Assembly (NCBI GenBank): GCA_003240755.1
Contig: QFNF01000045.1
Span: 1 to 20,738 of the forward strand
DNA length: 20,738 nucleotides
Reading direction: 5' to 3'
Source of the DNA: Sphingomonas hengshuiensis
GTDB lineage: Bacteria > Pseudomonadota > Alphaproteobacteria > Sphingomonadales > Sphingomonadaceae
Part shown: positions 1 through 7,964 of the stretch, in pieces
Layout of the letters: every line of letters begins with the position of its first letter
Position numbering within the stretch: the stretch's first letter is position 1
The notes under the pieces: generated by a model
What the model was told of the DNA's origin: nothing
Database searches by the model: none
Seen by the model: only the letters and a program-made list of their open reading frames with translations
Position numbers and translations under genes: made by a program

Positions 1-171
<171 letters not shown>

Positions 172-271
172 AGTCCCACCATCAACGTCAGCACTGGCTA
201 ACGTTACCGGTGGTTGAAACACTCGACCTTGAATAGCATCGATTTGAAAAACATATGTGCACCCGCTTCAT

Positions 272-389
272 TGCCTGGTGGCTATAGCGTTTGTGAACCA
301 CCCGATCCCATCCCGAACTCGGCCGTGAAACCAACCTGCGCCAATGGTACTACTGCCTAAGCAGTGGAAGAGTAGGTCGTCGCCAGGCA
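272..389 (+). rRNA. rrf: 5S ribosomal RNA
   Basis: This is a complete 5S rRNA of about 118 nt. The ends pair as TGCCTGG (272-278) with CCAGGCA (383-389). The conserved internal block GAACCACCCGATCCCATCCC and the following CGAACTC loop are present, as is the 3' helix around GAAGAGTAGGTCGTCGCC. It lies about 100 nt downstream of the 23S end and about 70 nt upstream of tRNA-fMet, the usual order in alphaproteobacterial rRNA operons. The ends could shift by 1-2 nt. Confidence 0.95.
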
Positions 390-434
390 TTGAAGCCGGT
401 GCACATATCCCATTCACAATGCTCAATACCCCTC

Positions 435-450
435 ACGCCCAACTGGGCGT
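435..450 (+). other. Hairpin in the 5S / tRNA-fMet spacer
   Basis: A perfect 7-bp inverted repeat (ACGCCCA at 435-441, TGGGCGT at 444-450) with only two bases between the arms sits in the spacer between 5S rRNA and tRNA-fMet. No T-run follows, so it does not look like an intrinsic terminator. A role in processing the rRNA-tRNA precursor is possible but only inferred. Confidence 0.35.
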
Positions 451-459
451 CCCAGGTGA

Positions 460-536
<77 letters not shown>

Positions 537-665
537 ACTTCGCAAGATCGCCCTTCACCTCCGCATGCAGGATGTGACCTGTGACCTGTTCCCCATTTTC
601 AGGCCGCTGATAAGTTAGCTTCGGTGTCCTCATGCCCTTGGCGAGATTGACGTGACCCCAATCTT
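537..665. other. Non-coding spacer after tRNA-fMet
   Basis: I see no gene here. It contains the short tandem TGTGACC TGTGACC TGT near 576-592 but no clear terminator for the rRNA operon. The segment from about 648, starting TGACGTGACCCCAATC, abuts the stop codon of the IS3 fragment at 666. It may preserve the terminal repeat of that insertion sequence, but no matching opposite end was found. Confidence 0.4.
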
Positions 666-884
666 TCATCCAGCGGCAACCAGAGACCGATCGGTGTTGT
701 CCCGCATGAGCGCGGGTGAAGCAACGGGCGGGGTTAACCCCGCCCGTTGCTGTTCGAGCCCGGCAACGAAGGCTGCCGGCGTAGCGTAGCCCAACGACGA
801 GTGCGGCCGCTCGGTGTTGTAGTCGTCGACCCAGCGCGCTAGGATCGAACGGGCCTGGCGAACCGTGAAGAACAGCGTCTCGTT
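666..884 (-). pseudogene. IS3-family transposase (OrfB), C-terminal remnant
   Basis: The minus strand reads as 72 uninterrupted codons from about 884 to a TGA at 666-668. The translation contains the hallmark C-terminal end of IS3-family DDE integrases: ARWVDDYNTERPHSSLGYAT followed by PAAF, with a tail ending NTDRSLVAAG. The catalytic DDE residues lie N-terminal to this part and are absent, so the fragment cannot be an active transposase. The 5' side joins directly to a serine-recombinase remnant on the same strand near 885. There is no start codon or upstream half, and no second terminal repeat. Family assignment is confident; the exact IS name is not known. Confidence 0.8.
720..751. repeat. 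Perfect 32-bp palindrome
   Basis: Positions 720-735 (AGCAACGGGCGGGGTT) are the exact reverse complement of 736-751, with no spacer. It lies inside the reading frame of the IS3 transposase remnant, near its 3' end. A transcript could fold into a very stable hairpin, so it may act as a terminator or attenuator carried by the element. This is inferred from symmetry only. Confidence 0.75.
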
Positions 885-1218
885 CCGTACGCAGCCGGTT
901 CATCTCGCGCGTGAACTCGTCGCAGAATTCCTCGAACAGCGCCGGGTCATCAGGTGATGGCGTAGCGCGTTCAGTACCCGCGCTTCGAGCTGGTCGCGGC
1001 GAATGTTCTTGCGATTGTCGCAGGTGCCTTTGTTGCGGGCCGTCGAGCAGCCGACCAGATCGACCGAGATCATCGAATAGCCGCCGCCACAGCAGGCGCA
1101 TTTGGTCAGGCCCGAAAAGAGGTATTTGGGCGACGGCGTTCCCGGAAGTGGTTTTCGGTCTCGCCGTCGTCACTGCGCTTCCGTTTGACCGCCGGCTGGC
1201 GTTTCTTCACCGATTGCC
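885..1218 (-). pseudogene. Large serine recombinase, zinc-ribbon/C-terminal remnant with two frameshifts
   Basis: On the minus strand three consecutive frames together spell the C-terminal part of a resolvase/invertase-type large serine recombinase. Frame 1 gives VKKRQ...DDGETENHFRERRR (1218 to about 1128). Frame 2 gives KYLFSGLTKCACCGGGYSMI, then VGCSTARNKGTCDNRKNIRR and VLNALRHHLM (about 1127-948). Frame 3 gives PALFEEFCDEFTREMNRLRT (about 947-885). The four zinc-ribbon cysteines (CACC plus GC and TC) are kept. Each frame change fits a single lost base, one near 1127/1128 and one near 947/948. The N-terminal catalytic serine domain is missing, and the end is replaced by the IS3 remnant. It is clearly non-functional. 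Confidence 0.75.
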
Positions 1219-1319
1219 CGCTGAAGAAGCTCACCATGAACTGCTGTGGGGTTGATTGTGGGGTGGCCTGCCCAAAACATCCATAAAACTAGTACCTACA
1301 GATACTTAGGCTTCAACAC
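1219..1319. other. Unassigned spacer between recombinase remnant and tRNA-Ser
   Basis: About 100 bp of lower G+C than the surrounding chromosome, with no recognisable gene. It is directly downstream of the tRNA-Ser 3' end and probably belongs to the same decayed insertion. I found no partial duplicate of the tRNA-Ser or tRNA-fMet 3' end in it that would mark an attachment site. Confidence 0.4.
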
Positions 1320-1412
1320 TGGCGGAGACGGAGGGATTCGAACCCTCGGTAGGAGTAATCCCCCTACGGCGGTTTAGCAAACCGCTGGTTTCAGCCACTC
1401 ACCCACGTCTCC
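1320..1412 (-). tRNA. tRNA-Ser (GCU)
   Basis: This is a 93-nt class II tRNA on the minus strand with encoded CCA (1320-1322). Acceptor arms GGAGACG and CGTCTCC pair. The anticodon GCT (plus-strand AGC at 1376-1378) sits in TTTGCTAAA. A long variable arm and the T-arm GGTTCGAATCC are present, all typical of serine tRNA. Its 3' end points toward the mobile-element remnants. Serine tRNA 3' ends are frequent integration targets for genomic islands. Confidence 0.96.
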
Positions 1413-1441
1413 CAAGCGCGCGCTACGGCTTGGAGAGCGGG

Positions 1442-1470
1442 CCTATAGCGGGGGATGGGGTGGCGATCAA
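1442..1470 (-). promoter_or_regulatory. Predicted sigma70-type promoter of tRNA-Ser
   Basis: Read on the minus strand, TTGATC (1470-1465) and TATAGG (1447-1442) are separated by 17 bp and end 30 bp upstream of the mature tRNA 5' end. The -35 box lies in one arm of an 8-bp inverted repeat (CGATCAAC at 1464-1471, GTTGATCG at 1479-1486), which could be a protein site or chance. The call rests on motif match and spacing only. Confidence 0.5.
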
Positions 1471-1579
1471 CTCCCTACGTTGATCGTAATTCGACGCCGG
1501 GCGGGCGCGCGTTCATTGCAGGGACAGGCGCTTGGCGCCTATCGTGCGGGGAATGGGCATGATTGCGGGGAGCCAACGG

Positions 1580-2317
1580 ATGAAATGGTTGATCGGGTGG
1601 ATGGCGCCGCTGCTGGTGCTGGCAGTGCCGGCGCAGGCACAGGTGCGCACCGTCGACCCCAATGACGCGATCGATGGCGATCTGGCGCCCCAGCAGACGC
1701 CGGCACCGGTACGGACGCCCGATCCGGCGCCGGCGCCACGCTCGACCGTACCGCCGGCCTATCAGCCCGCACCGGCGCCGGTTCCGCCGGTACAGCAGGG
1801 TGCGCCCAGCCCGACCGCGACCACCGCCGCCAACGACACGTTCGAGCGCGACGACCTGATCGGTGCGGCGGAAGGGGTGTTCGGGCGGGGCGCCGAAGGG
1901 CTGGCGGGGATCATCGAGAATATCCTCAAGGACCAGGGCAAGCCCAACGCCTATATCGCCGGGCGTGAGGCGGCGGGCGCGTTCGTGGTCGGGCTGCGTT
2001 ATGGTTCGGGGGTGATGAACCATAAGGTCGAGGGGCAGCGGCAGGTCTATTGGACCGGACCGTCGGTTGGTTTCGACGTCGGCGGCGATGCGACCAAGGT
2101 GTTCGTGCTGGTGTATAACCTGTATGATTCGCAGGAGCTGTACCGGCGGTTCCCGGCGGCCGAGGGACGCGCCTATTTCGTCGGTGGCTTTTCGGCGAGC
2201 TATCTGCGGCGGGGGGATGTGGTGTTGATCCCGGTGCGGTTGGGGGTTGGTTGGCGATTGGGTGCCAATGTCGGCTATATGCGGTTCAGCGAGAACCAGC
2301 GCTGGCTGCCGTTCTAA
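1580..2317 (+). CDS. eipA: DUF1134 / EipA-like periplasmic envelope protein
   Basis: A 245-aa exported protein. It begins with a signal peptide (residues 1-20, MKWLIGWMAPLLVLAVPAQA), followed by a long proline/alanine-rich linker (about 25-75). The conserved C-terminal domain (about 85-245) contains GRGAEGLAGIIENIL, GREAAGAFVVGLRYGSG, YWTGPSVGFDVGGD, VYNLYDSQELYRRF and GVGWRLGANVGYM, the pattern of the DUF1134 family. In Brucella the family member EipA is a periplasmic protein needed for envelope integrity; the same role here is inferred. ATG 1580 is chosen because GGGGAG lies 7 bp upstream and the signal peptide starts there; in-frame ATGs at 1553 and 1559 are alternatives. It is a single gene, convergent with the dihydroorotase gene. 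Confidence 0.85.
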   Translation: MKWLIGWMAPLLVLAVPAQAQVRTVDPNDAIDGDLAPQQTPAPVRTPDPAPAPRSTVPPAYQPAPAPVPPVQQGAPSPTATTAANDTFERDDLIGAAEGVFGRGAEGLAGIIENILKDQGKPNAYIAGREAAGAFVVGLRYGSGVMNHKVEGQRQVYWTGPSVGFDVGGDATKVFVLVYNLYDSQELYRRFPAAEGRAYFVGGFSASYLRRGDVVLIPVRLGVGWRLGANVGYMRFSENQRWLPF

Positions 2318-2383
2318 GGCGAAGCGGGCCGGTGCCTGCCGGACTCCCGCAAGCCCGGCCGGCGGACACCGCCCGACCGACGA

Positions 2384-2461
2384 CGCGGGCTTTGCCCGCG
2401 GCGCCGGCGTGGTCGGTACGCGATGGAAGGAAGAAGCGGCACCCCGGGTCCTGCCCGGGGT
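2384..2461. repeat. Two palindromes in a convergent intergenic region (putative bidirectional terminator / REP-like)
   Basis: The 158-bp gap between the convergent eipA and dihydroorotase genes holds two perfect inverted repeats. CGCGGGC-TTT-GCCCGCG is at 2384-2400, and ACCCCGGG-TCCTG-CCCGGGGT is at 2441-2461. Both could form stable hairpins in transcripts from either side. The second resembles the dispersed GC-rich palindromes common between sphingomonad genes. No T-run follows, so a classical intrinsic terminator is not shown. Confidence 0.5.
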
Positions 2462-2475
2462 GATGCTCCGGCGGA

Positions 2476-3807
2476 TCAGCCGCCCCGGAACGCGGTCGAT
2501 TCGAAGCGCACCGGCGCGCCCAGTGCCGCGCCGACCAGTTCGGCCTCCCACATCGCGGTCCGGCCGCGGACGATGGTGCCGATCGGGCGGCCGGTCAGCG
2601 TGTCGCCGGTGAAGGGCGACCAGCCGGCGCGCGAGGCGAGCCAGCTTTCCTCGACGGTCCAGCGGCGCTTGAGGTCGACGACGGTGAAGTCGGCGTCATA
2701 GCCGAACGCGATCCGCCCCTTGCCGACAAGGCCGAAGATGCGCTGCGCGCCCGCGCTGGTCAGGTCGATCAGCCGCTGGAGGGTCAGCCGCCCCTCGGCG
2801 ACATGGTTTAGCAGCAGCGGCAGCAGCGTCTGGACGCCGGGCATGCCGCTGGGGGTGGCGGGATAGGTCCTTGCCTTTTCCTCGACCGTGTGCGGCGCGT
2901 GGTCGGAGCCGATGACGTCGGGCACGCCTTGGTTCAGCCAGTACCACAGCCCGTCACGATGCGCGCCCGACCGGATCGGCGGGTTCATCTGCGCATGGGT
3001 GCCGAGGCGGGGATAGGCATCCTCGCCGGCCAGCGTCAGATGCTGCGGCGTGACCTCGCACGAGGCGATGTCCTTGTTCGCGCCCAGCACTTCGAGCTCG
3101 GCCGGGGTGGTGACGTGCAGGACATGGACCCGCCGCCCGGCCTGCCGCGCCAGCCGCAGGATGCGGCGGGTGGCGAGCAGCGCGCTTTCGTCGTCGCGCC
3201 AGACCGGGTGCGAGGCGGGATCGCCGCTGACCCGCTCGCCCTCGCGCGCGATCATCCGCATCTCGTCCTCGGCATGGATCGCCACGCGCCGCTGGCCCGA
3301 ACGCAGCACGCGCAGCAGGTCGTCATCCTCCGACACCAGCAGGTCGCCGGTCGACGATCCCATGAAGATCTTGACGCCCGCGGTGCCGGGCAGGCGTTCC
3401 AGCTCCGCCAAGTGGTTCGCGTTGCGCGCGGTCGCGCCGACATAGAAGGCGTGGTCGCAATACATCCGCCCCTTCGCACGGGCGAGCTTGTCGGCGATCG
3501 CATCCTCGGTATCGGTCGCGGGCTTGGTGTTCGGCATTTCGAACACGGCGGTGACGCCGCCCATCACGGCCGCGATCGAGCCGGTGGCGAGGTCTTCCTT
3601 GTGCTCGAGGCCGGGTTCGCGGAAATGGACCTGCGTGTCGATGACGCCGGGCAGGATGTCGAGGCCGGTGCAGTCGATCGTCTGTCCGGCGTCGCCGGTC
3701 ACGCCGATGCCGGCGATGCGGCCATCGGTGATCCCGATATCGACCTGTGCCGGGCCGGAGGGAAGGTGGACGGTGCCACCGGTGAGCTTGGTATCGAAGG
3801 TCGCCAC
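2476..3807 (-). CDS. pyrC: Dihydroorotase family amidohydrolase with a QxH metal motif
   Basis: A 443-aa cyclic amidohydrolase. Dihydroorotase converts carbamoyl-aspartate and dihydroorotate in pyrimidine synthesis. Visible motifs are PGVIDTQVHFREPG (53-66), FEMPNT (89-94), candidate carbamylated Lys146 in VKIFMGSS, metal-site His178 (AIHAEDE), His231 (VLHVTTP) and Asp302 (GSDHAPH), plus MNPPIR (274-279). The first ligand of the usual HxH pair is Gln59 (codon 3631-3633), with His61 kept. This substitution may alter or abolish metal binding, so it could be a non-catalytic or variant DHOase subfamily member. GTG 3807 is chosen because AGAGG lies 6 bp upstream and the domain starts there; the frame stays open far upstream but that is antisense to the ygfZ-like gene. 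It is divergent from that gene, with 45 bp between them. Confidence 0.85.
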   Translation of the reverse strand: MATFDTKLTGGTVHLPSGPAQVDIGITDGRIAGIGVTGDAGQTIDCTGLDILPGVIDTQVHFREPGLEHKEDLATGSIAAVMGGVTAVFEMPNTKPATDTEDAIADKLARAKGRMYCDHAFYVGATARNANHLAELERLPGTAGVKIFMGSSTGDLLVSEDDDLLRVLRSGQRRVAIHAEDEMRMIAREGERVSGDPASHPVWRDDESALLATRRILRLARQAGRRVHVLHVTTPAELEVLGANKDIASCEVTPQHLTLAGEDAYPRLGTHAQMNPPIRSGAHRDGLWYWLNQGVPDVIGSDHAPHTVEEKARTYPATPSGMPGVQTLLPLLLNHVAEGRLTLQRLIDLTSAGAQRIFGLVGKGRIAFGYDADFTVVDLKRRWTVEESWLASRAGWSPFTGDTLTGRPIGTIVRGRTAMWEAELVGAALGAPVRFESTAFRGG

Positions 3808-3852
3808 TGCCGCCTCTTGTAACCGGGGGATGCGCGGTCCTACCTGTTCGCC

Positions 3853-4590
3853 ATGACCAATGCCACCCCCGCCACCTGGCTTGCCGACCGTGCCGTGCTG
3901 CGCATCGCCGGCGAGGAAACGCGCGCGTTCCTGCAGGGGCTGGTGACGCAGGACCTGGGCGTCGTGACGCCGCAGACGCCGGCCTGGGCGGCATTGCTGA
4001 GCGCGCAGGGCAAGGCGTTGTTCGATTTCATCCTGTGGGCCGATGGCGACGATATCCTGATCGATTGCGAGGGCGAGGTGGCGGACGCGCTGGCGAAGCG
4101 GCTGACGCTGTACCGGCTGCGCCGCGCGATCACGATCGAGCGGACCGACTTGGGCGTGCACTGGTCGCCGGCGGGGGAGCAAGGGGTGGCGGACCCGCGG
4201 CTGGCGGCGCTCGGCCGGCGCTGGCTGGCCGCACCCGGCGCAGCGGCGAGCGGCTGGACCGGACACCGGCTGCGCCACGGCGTCACCGAGGGGCGGGGTG
4301 AGCTGGGCGACGGGCAGACGCTGTGGCTGGAATGCAATGCGCGCGAGCTGCACGGGGTGAGCTTCACCAAGGGATGCTATGTCGGGCAGGAAAATACCGC
4401 GCGGATGAACTATCGATCGACGGTCAACCGGCGGCTGGTGGTGGTGCCGACCGATATCGCGGGGCCGCGGACGCGGATCGTGTATCCCGGGCTGGGTCTG
4501 GCGGTCGAGCATCGCCGGATCGACGATCTGGGCGAGGCGCTGCGGCCCGACTGGCTGGTGGCGGCGCTGGCCGAGCCGGCGGAGAAGTAA
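3853..4590 (+). CDS. ygfZ: YgfZ/GcvT-fold folate-binding protein (IBA57-like)
   Basis: A 245-aa cytoplasmic protein of the GcvT-like aminomethyltransferase fold. It contains the family signature KGCYVGQE (173-180, with conserved Cys175). Upstream landmarks are AFLQGLVTQDL near the N-terminus, QGKALFDFILW, and LYRLRRAITIE. YgfZ and its mitochondrial relative IBA57 use tetrahydrofolate and help assemble or maintain certain Fe-S enzymes. No glycine-cleavage genes are nearby, which favours YgfZ over GcvT. The ATG at 3853 fits the conserved N-terminus, although no strong ribosome-binding site precedes it. It is divergent from the dihydroorotase-family gene and convergent with the GNAT gene. Confidence 0.85.
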   Translation: MTNATPATWLADRAVLRIAGEETRAFLQGLVTQDLGVVTPQTPAWAALLSAQGKALFDFILWADGDDILIDCEGEVADALAKRLTLYRLRRAITIERTDLGVHWSPAGEQGVADPRLAALGRRWLAAPGAAASGWTGHRLRHGVTEGRGELGDGQTLWLECNARELHGVSFTKGCYVGQENTARMNYRSTVNRRLVVVPTDIAGPRTRIVYPGLGLAVEHRRIDDLGEALRPDWLVAALAEPAEK

Positions 4591-4638
4591 TCGGCGGCGG
4601 ACGCCCTTGTTCGATCCATCGCGCCTCGACCAAACGTC

Positions 4639-4658
4639 ATCCCAGCGAAGGCCGGGAT
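4639..4658. repeat. Dispersed-repeat-like hairpin between convergent genes
   Basis: The sequence ATCCCAGCGAAGGCCGGGAT folds as ATCCCAGC / GCCGGGAT around GAAG with one A-C mismatch. It lies in the 115-bp gap between the convergent ygfZ-like and GNAT genes. GTCATCCC-AGCGAAgGC-GGGATCT modules are a common dispersed intergenic palindrome in proteobacteria. It may help terminate both transcripts. Only one copy was recognised here. Confidence 0.5.
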
Positions 4659-4705
4659 CTCCCGGTGGTGGCGCGGAACAGGAGCCGCTCGATACGGATC
4701 GGACT

Positions 4706-5152
4706 TCAATCCAGCCGCAGCGTCCGCTCGCGCACGCCGTCGTCGCCGGCTTCTTCCCGCACGACCGTGAACCCACAATGTTCGAGGATCGTCTGCGACG
4801 CGCCGTTGGTGTCGATCACCGACGCGAACAGCGGGCGTTCGCGCTGTTGGACGAGGAACATGGCGACCGCCGTCCGCCCGATCCCGCGGTGCCAATAGTC
4901 GCGGCCGAGCCAATAGGCGATTTCGGTGCGGCCCTCGCGCGGAAAGGCGGAGACATAGCCGGCGACTGCCCCTGCCACCTCCACGGTCCGCACGACGAAC
5001 GCCGGTCCGGCGATGATCCTGCTCCAATGCGCGTCGAACGCATCGCGCGCCCGCGGCGTGAACCCGGCCATCGCTGCCGCTTCCGGATCGCTCTGATGCA
5101 CGAAGAAGACGGGCAGATCGTCGGGGCGAACGGAGCGCAGCGTAACCGTCAT
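4706..5152 (-). CDS. GNAT-family N-acetyltransferase
   Basis: A 148-aa protein of typical single-domain GNAT size. It starts MTVTLRSVRPDDLPVFF, the usual first strand and helix of the fold. Motif A, AIYW-type strand then YWHRGIGRTAVAMFL, has the acetyl-CoA pyrophosphate-binding R-G-x-G-R/A pattern. VIDTNGASQTILEHCGFTVV is the conserved motif B region (Asn, then the CGF turn). It resembles the RimJ/RimL-like branch, which modifies amino groups of proteins or small molecules; the substrate cannot be read from sequence. It starts 19 bp downstream of the threonine synthase stop on the same strand, so co-transcription is likely. The stop is at 4706-4708. Confidence 0.85.
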   Translation of the reverse strand: MTVTLRSVRPDDLPVFFVHQSDPEAAAMAGFTPRARDAFDAHWSRIIAGPAFVVRTVEVAGAVAGYVSAFPREGRTEIAYWLGRDYWHRGIGRTAVAMFLVQQRERPLFASVIDTNGASQTILEHCGFTVVREEAGDDGVRERTLRLD

Positions 5153-5171
5153 CGAACGCCGGACACCATGT

Positions 5172-6395
<1,224 letters not shown>

Positions 6396-6616
6396 GCGCC
6401 CACTGTATCGCAGCAAGCGTACCGGTCCACCCGTGAACGGCGCTCCCGTGACGGCGATAACGTGCTGAAAAGGATCGATAGGGGCCGGCGGCCGGGACAC
6501 GCCGCCGCGCCGCCCCCGGCCATCGGCGTACGACGATCGGGTCGACTGGTCCGACCGTGGTCGATATGGCGGCAGGACCTGCATCCCATCGCCGGCGGCA
6601 AGCCCGAAGGATTCCT

Positions 6617-7846
6617 GTGAAACCGCATCGACCAACGCCGCCGGTATCGATCGATCTCGTCGCGGCACGGCTGTTCCGGCTGTCGCTGGGCGTGTTCTTC
6701 ATCGGCGGGTTCGTCGCGTCGTCGATCAGCCTGCTGGTGCCGCGGATGCGCCTGACGCTGGGGCTGGATTACCTGATGGCCACCAGCGTGCAACTGGCGT
6801 CCTTCTCCAGCTATCTGCTGTTCGCGGTGCCGGTGGCGGCGATCGTCGCCGCCACCGGTTTCATGCGCGCCCATGCCATCGGGCTGGCGGTGATGGCGCT
6901 GGGGTGCGTCGCGCTGGCCGGCGGGATCATGACGCAGCATTACGGCATCGTCCTGGCGGCGCTGCTGGCGGTGTCGACCGGTGCGACCTTCCTCCAGATT
7001 GCGAGCAACACGGCGGTGACGATCGTCGGCGATCCGCGCCGCGCCGCCATGCGCCTGAACCTGCTGCAGGGGTTCAACTCGTTCGGGACCGTCGTCGGAC
7101 CGGCGCTGGGCGCGACGACGATCGTGTCGGCGAGGGCCGCGACCGATCCGGCCGGACCGGTACTGCCGTTCGCCATCGCCGCGCTGGTCCTCGCCCTGCT
7201 GGCCGCCGCGTTCTTCCACCGGCGGGACATGTTGCAGGGATTGCCGGCGGGCAGCCTGCGCATCACGCGTTCGGCCTGGGTCGTGACCCTTGGCGACCGG
7301 CGGCTGCTGGCGGGGGCGGGCGGCATCTTTCTCTATGTCGGGGCGGAGGTGACGATCGGCACGTTGCTGACCGATTTCCTGATGACCCGCCATGCGCTGG
7401 CGTGGCGGGCCGATGCCGCCGCCGGGCTGGTCGCGCTCTATTGGGGCGGCGCGATGATCGGCCGCTTCGCCGGTGCCGCCGTGATGCGATCGGTGTCGCC
7501 CGCCCGCGTGCTGGGCGGCGCGGCGGTGCTGGCGGCGCTGCTGGTCGGCGGGGCGGTGGCGACGGGCGGCGCGGTGGCGGCGGGCGCGCTGCTGGCGGTC
7601 GGCATCGTCAATTCGATCATGTACCCGACCATCTATGTCATGGCGCTGCCGGTCCGGCCGGAACGGACCGCGCCCGGCGCCATGGTGCTGTGCATCGCGG
7701 TGATCGGCGGGGCGGTCATCCCCATGCTGACGGGCGCGCTGGCCGACCGGATCGGTCTGGTCCATGCGCTGCTGCTGCCGGCCGCCTGCTACCTGCCGAT
7801 CGCCGCCTTCGCCCGCCGCTACCGTACGCCGCGCGCCGTCGCATAA
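6617..7846 (+). CDS. Sugar MFS transporter, FucP/GluP-like (glucose/galactose-type proton symporter)
   Basis: A 409-aa inner-membrane protein with about 12 hydrophobic helices across nearly its whole length. It has FucP-family signatures: LNLLQGFNSFGTVVGP in the central region, GIFLYVGAEVTIGTLLTDFL at the start of the second half, LYWGGAMIGRF, and NSIMYPTIYVMAL. The family imports hexoses such as fucose, glucose or galactose with protons. GTG 6617 is chosen because AAGGA lies 6 bp upstream and hydrophobic sequence follows shortly. It ends 118 bp before the TonB receptor gene on the same strand. Its own upstream region lacks the TTGGAAGCGCTTCCAA operator. With GH3 and GH30 nearby, glucose is the likeliest substrate, by inference. 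Confidence 0.85.
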   Translation: MKPHRPTPPVSIDLVAARLFRLSLGVFFIGGFVASSISLLVPRMRLTLGLDYLMATSVQLASFSSYLLFAVPVAAIVAATGFMRAHAIGLAVMALGCVALAGGIMTQHYGIVLAALLAVSTGATFLQIASNTAVTIVGDPRRAAMRLNLLQGFNSFGTVVGPALGATTIVSARAATDPAGPVLPFAIAALVLALLAAAFFHRRDMLQGLPAGSLRITRSAWVVTLGDRRLLAGAGGIFLYVGAEVTIGTLLTDFLMTRHALAWRADAAAGLVALYWGGAMIGRFAGAAVMRSVSPARVLGGAAVLAALLVGGAVATGGAVAAGALLAVGIVNSIMYPTIYVMALPVRPERTAPGAMVLCIAVIGGAVIPMLTGALADRIGLVHALLLPAACYLPIAAFARRYRTPRAVA

Positions 7847-7853
7847 TTCGATA

Positions 7854-7881
7854 TTGCGCCCCGGAAACTTTGTGTTACACG
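7854..7881 (+). promoter_or_regulatory. Possible promoter of the TonB receptor operon
   Basis: TTGCGC (7854-7859) and TACACG (7876-7881) are 16 bp apart and directly abut the palindromic operator at 7882. A repressor bound there would cover the start site. Neither hexamer is a strong match, so this is a tentative placement based on spacing and the operator position. Confidence 0.3.
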
Positions 7882-7899
7882 ATTGGAAGCGCTTCCAAT
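7882..7899. promoter_or_regulatory. LacI-family operator upstream of the TonB receptor gene
   Basis: A perfect 18-bp palindrome, ATTGGAAGC-GCTTCCAAT, with the central CpG typical of LacI/GalR operators. It lies 65 bp upstream of the receptor start codon. TTGGAAGCGCTTCCAATTGC recurs exactly at 14356-14375, in front of the GH3 gene. The LacI-family gene at 13255 lies between the two sites and is the obvious candidate binder. Confidence 0.85.
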
Positions 7900-7964
7900 T
7901 GCCCCGATACGGGGTTCCGGGCGCGAATAGCCGGCCACAGACCGGACCGATGGGGAGGATGGAC

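Noticed and set aside
537..1319. Attachment-site duplication of a tRNA 3' end
   Set aside because: I looked for repeats of the tRNA-fMet and tRNA-Ser 3' ends within the remnant region and found none of useful length.
3808..4776. Long upstream in-frame extension of the dihydroorotase-family gene
   Set aside because: It is entirely antisense to the well-supported ygfZ-like gene, has no domain similarity, and a GTG with a good ribosome-binding site exists at 3807.
6540..6570. Imperfect GGTCG...CGACC symmetry upstream of the MFS gene as an operator
   Set aside because: Only 5 bp per arm match, with a 7-bp spacer and no resemblance to the TTGGAAGCGCTTCCAA sites. This is expected by chance in GC-rich DNA.
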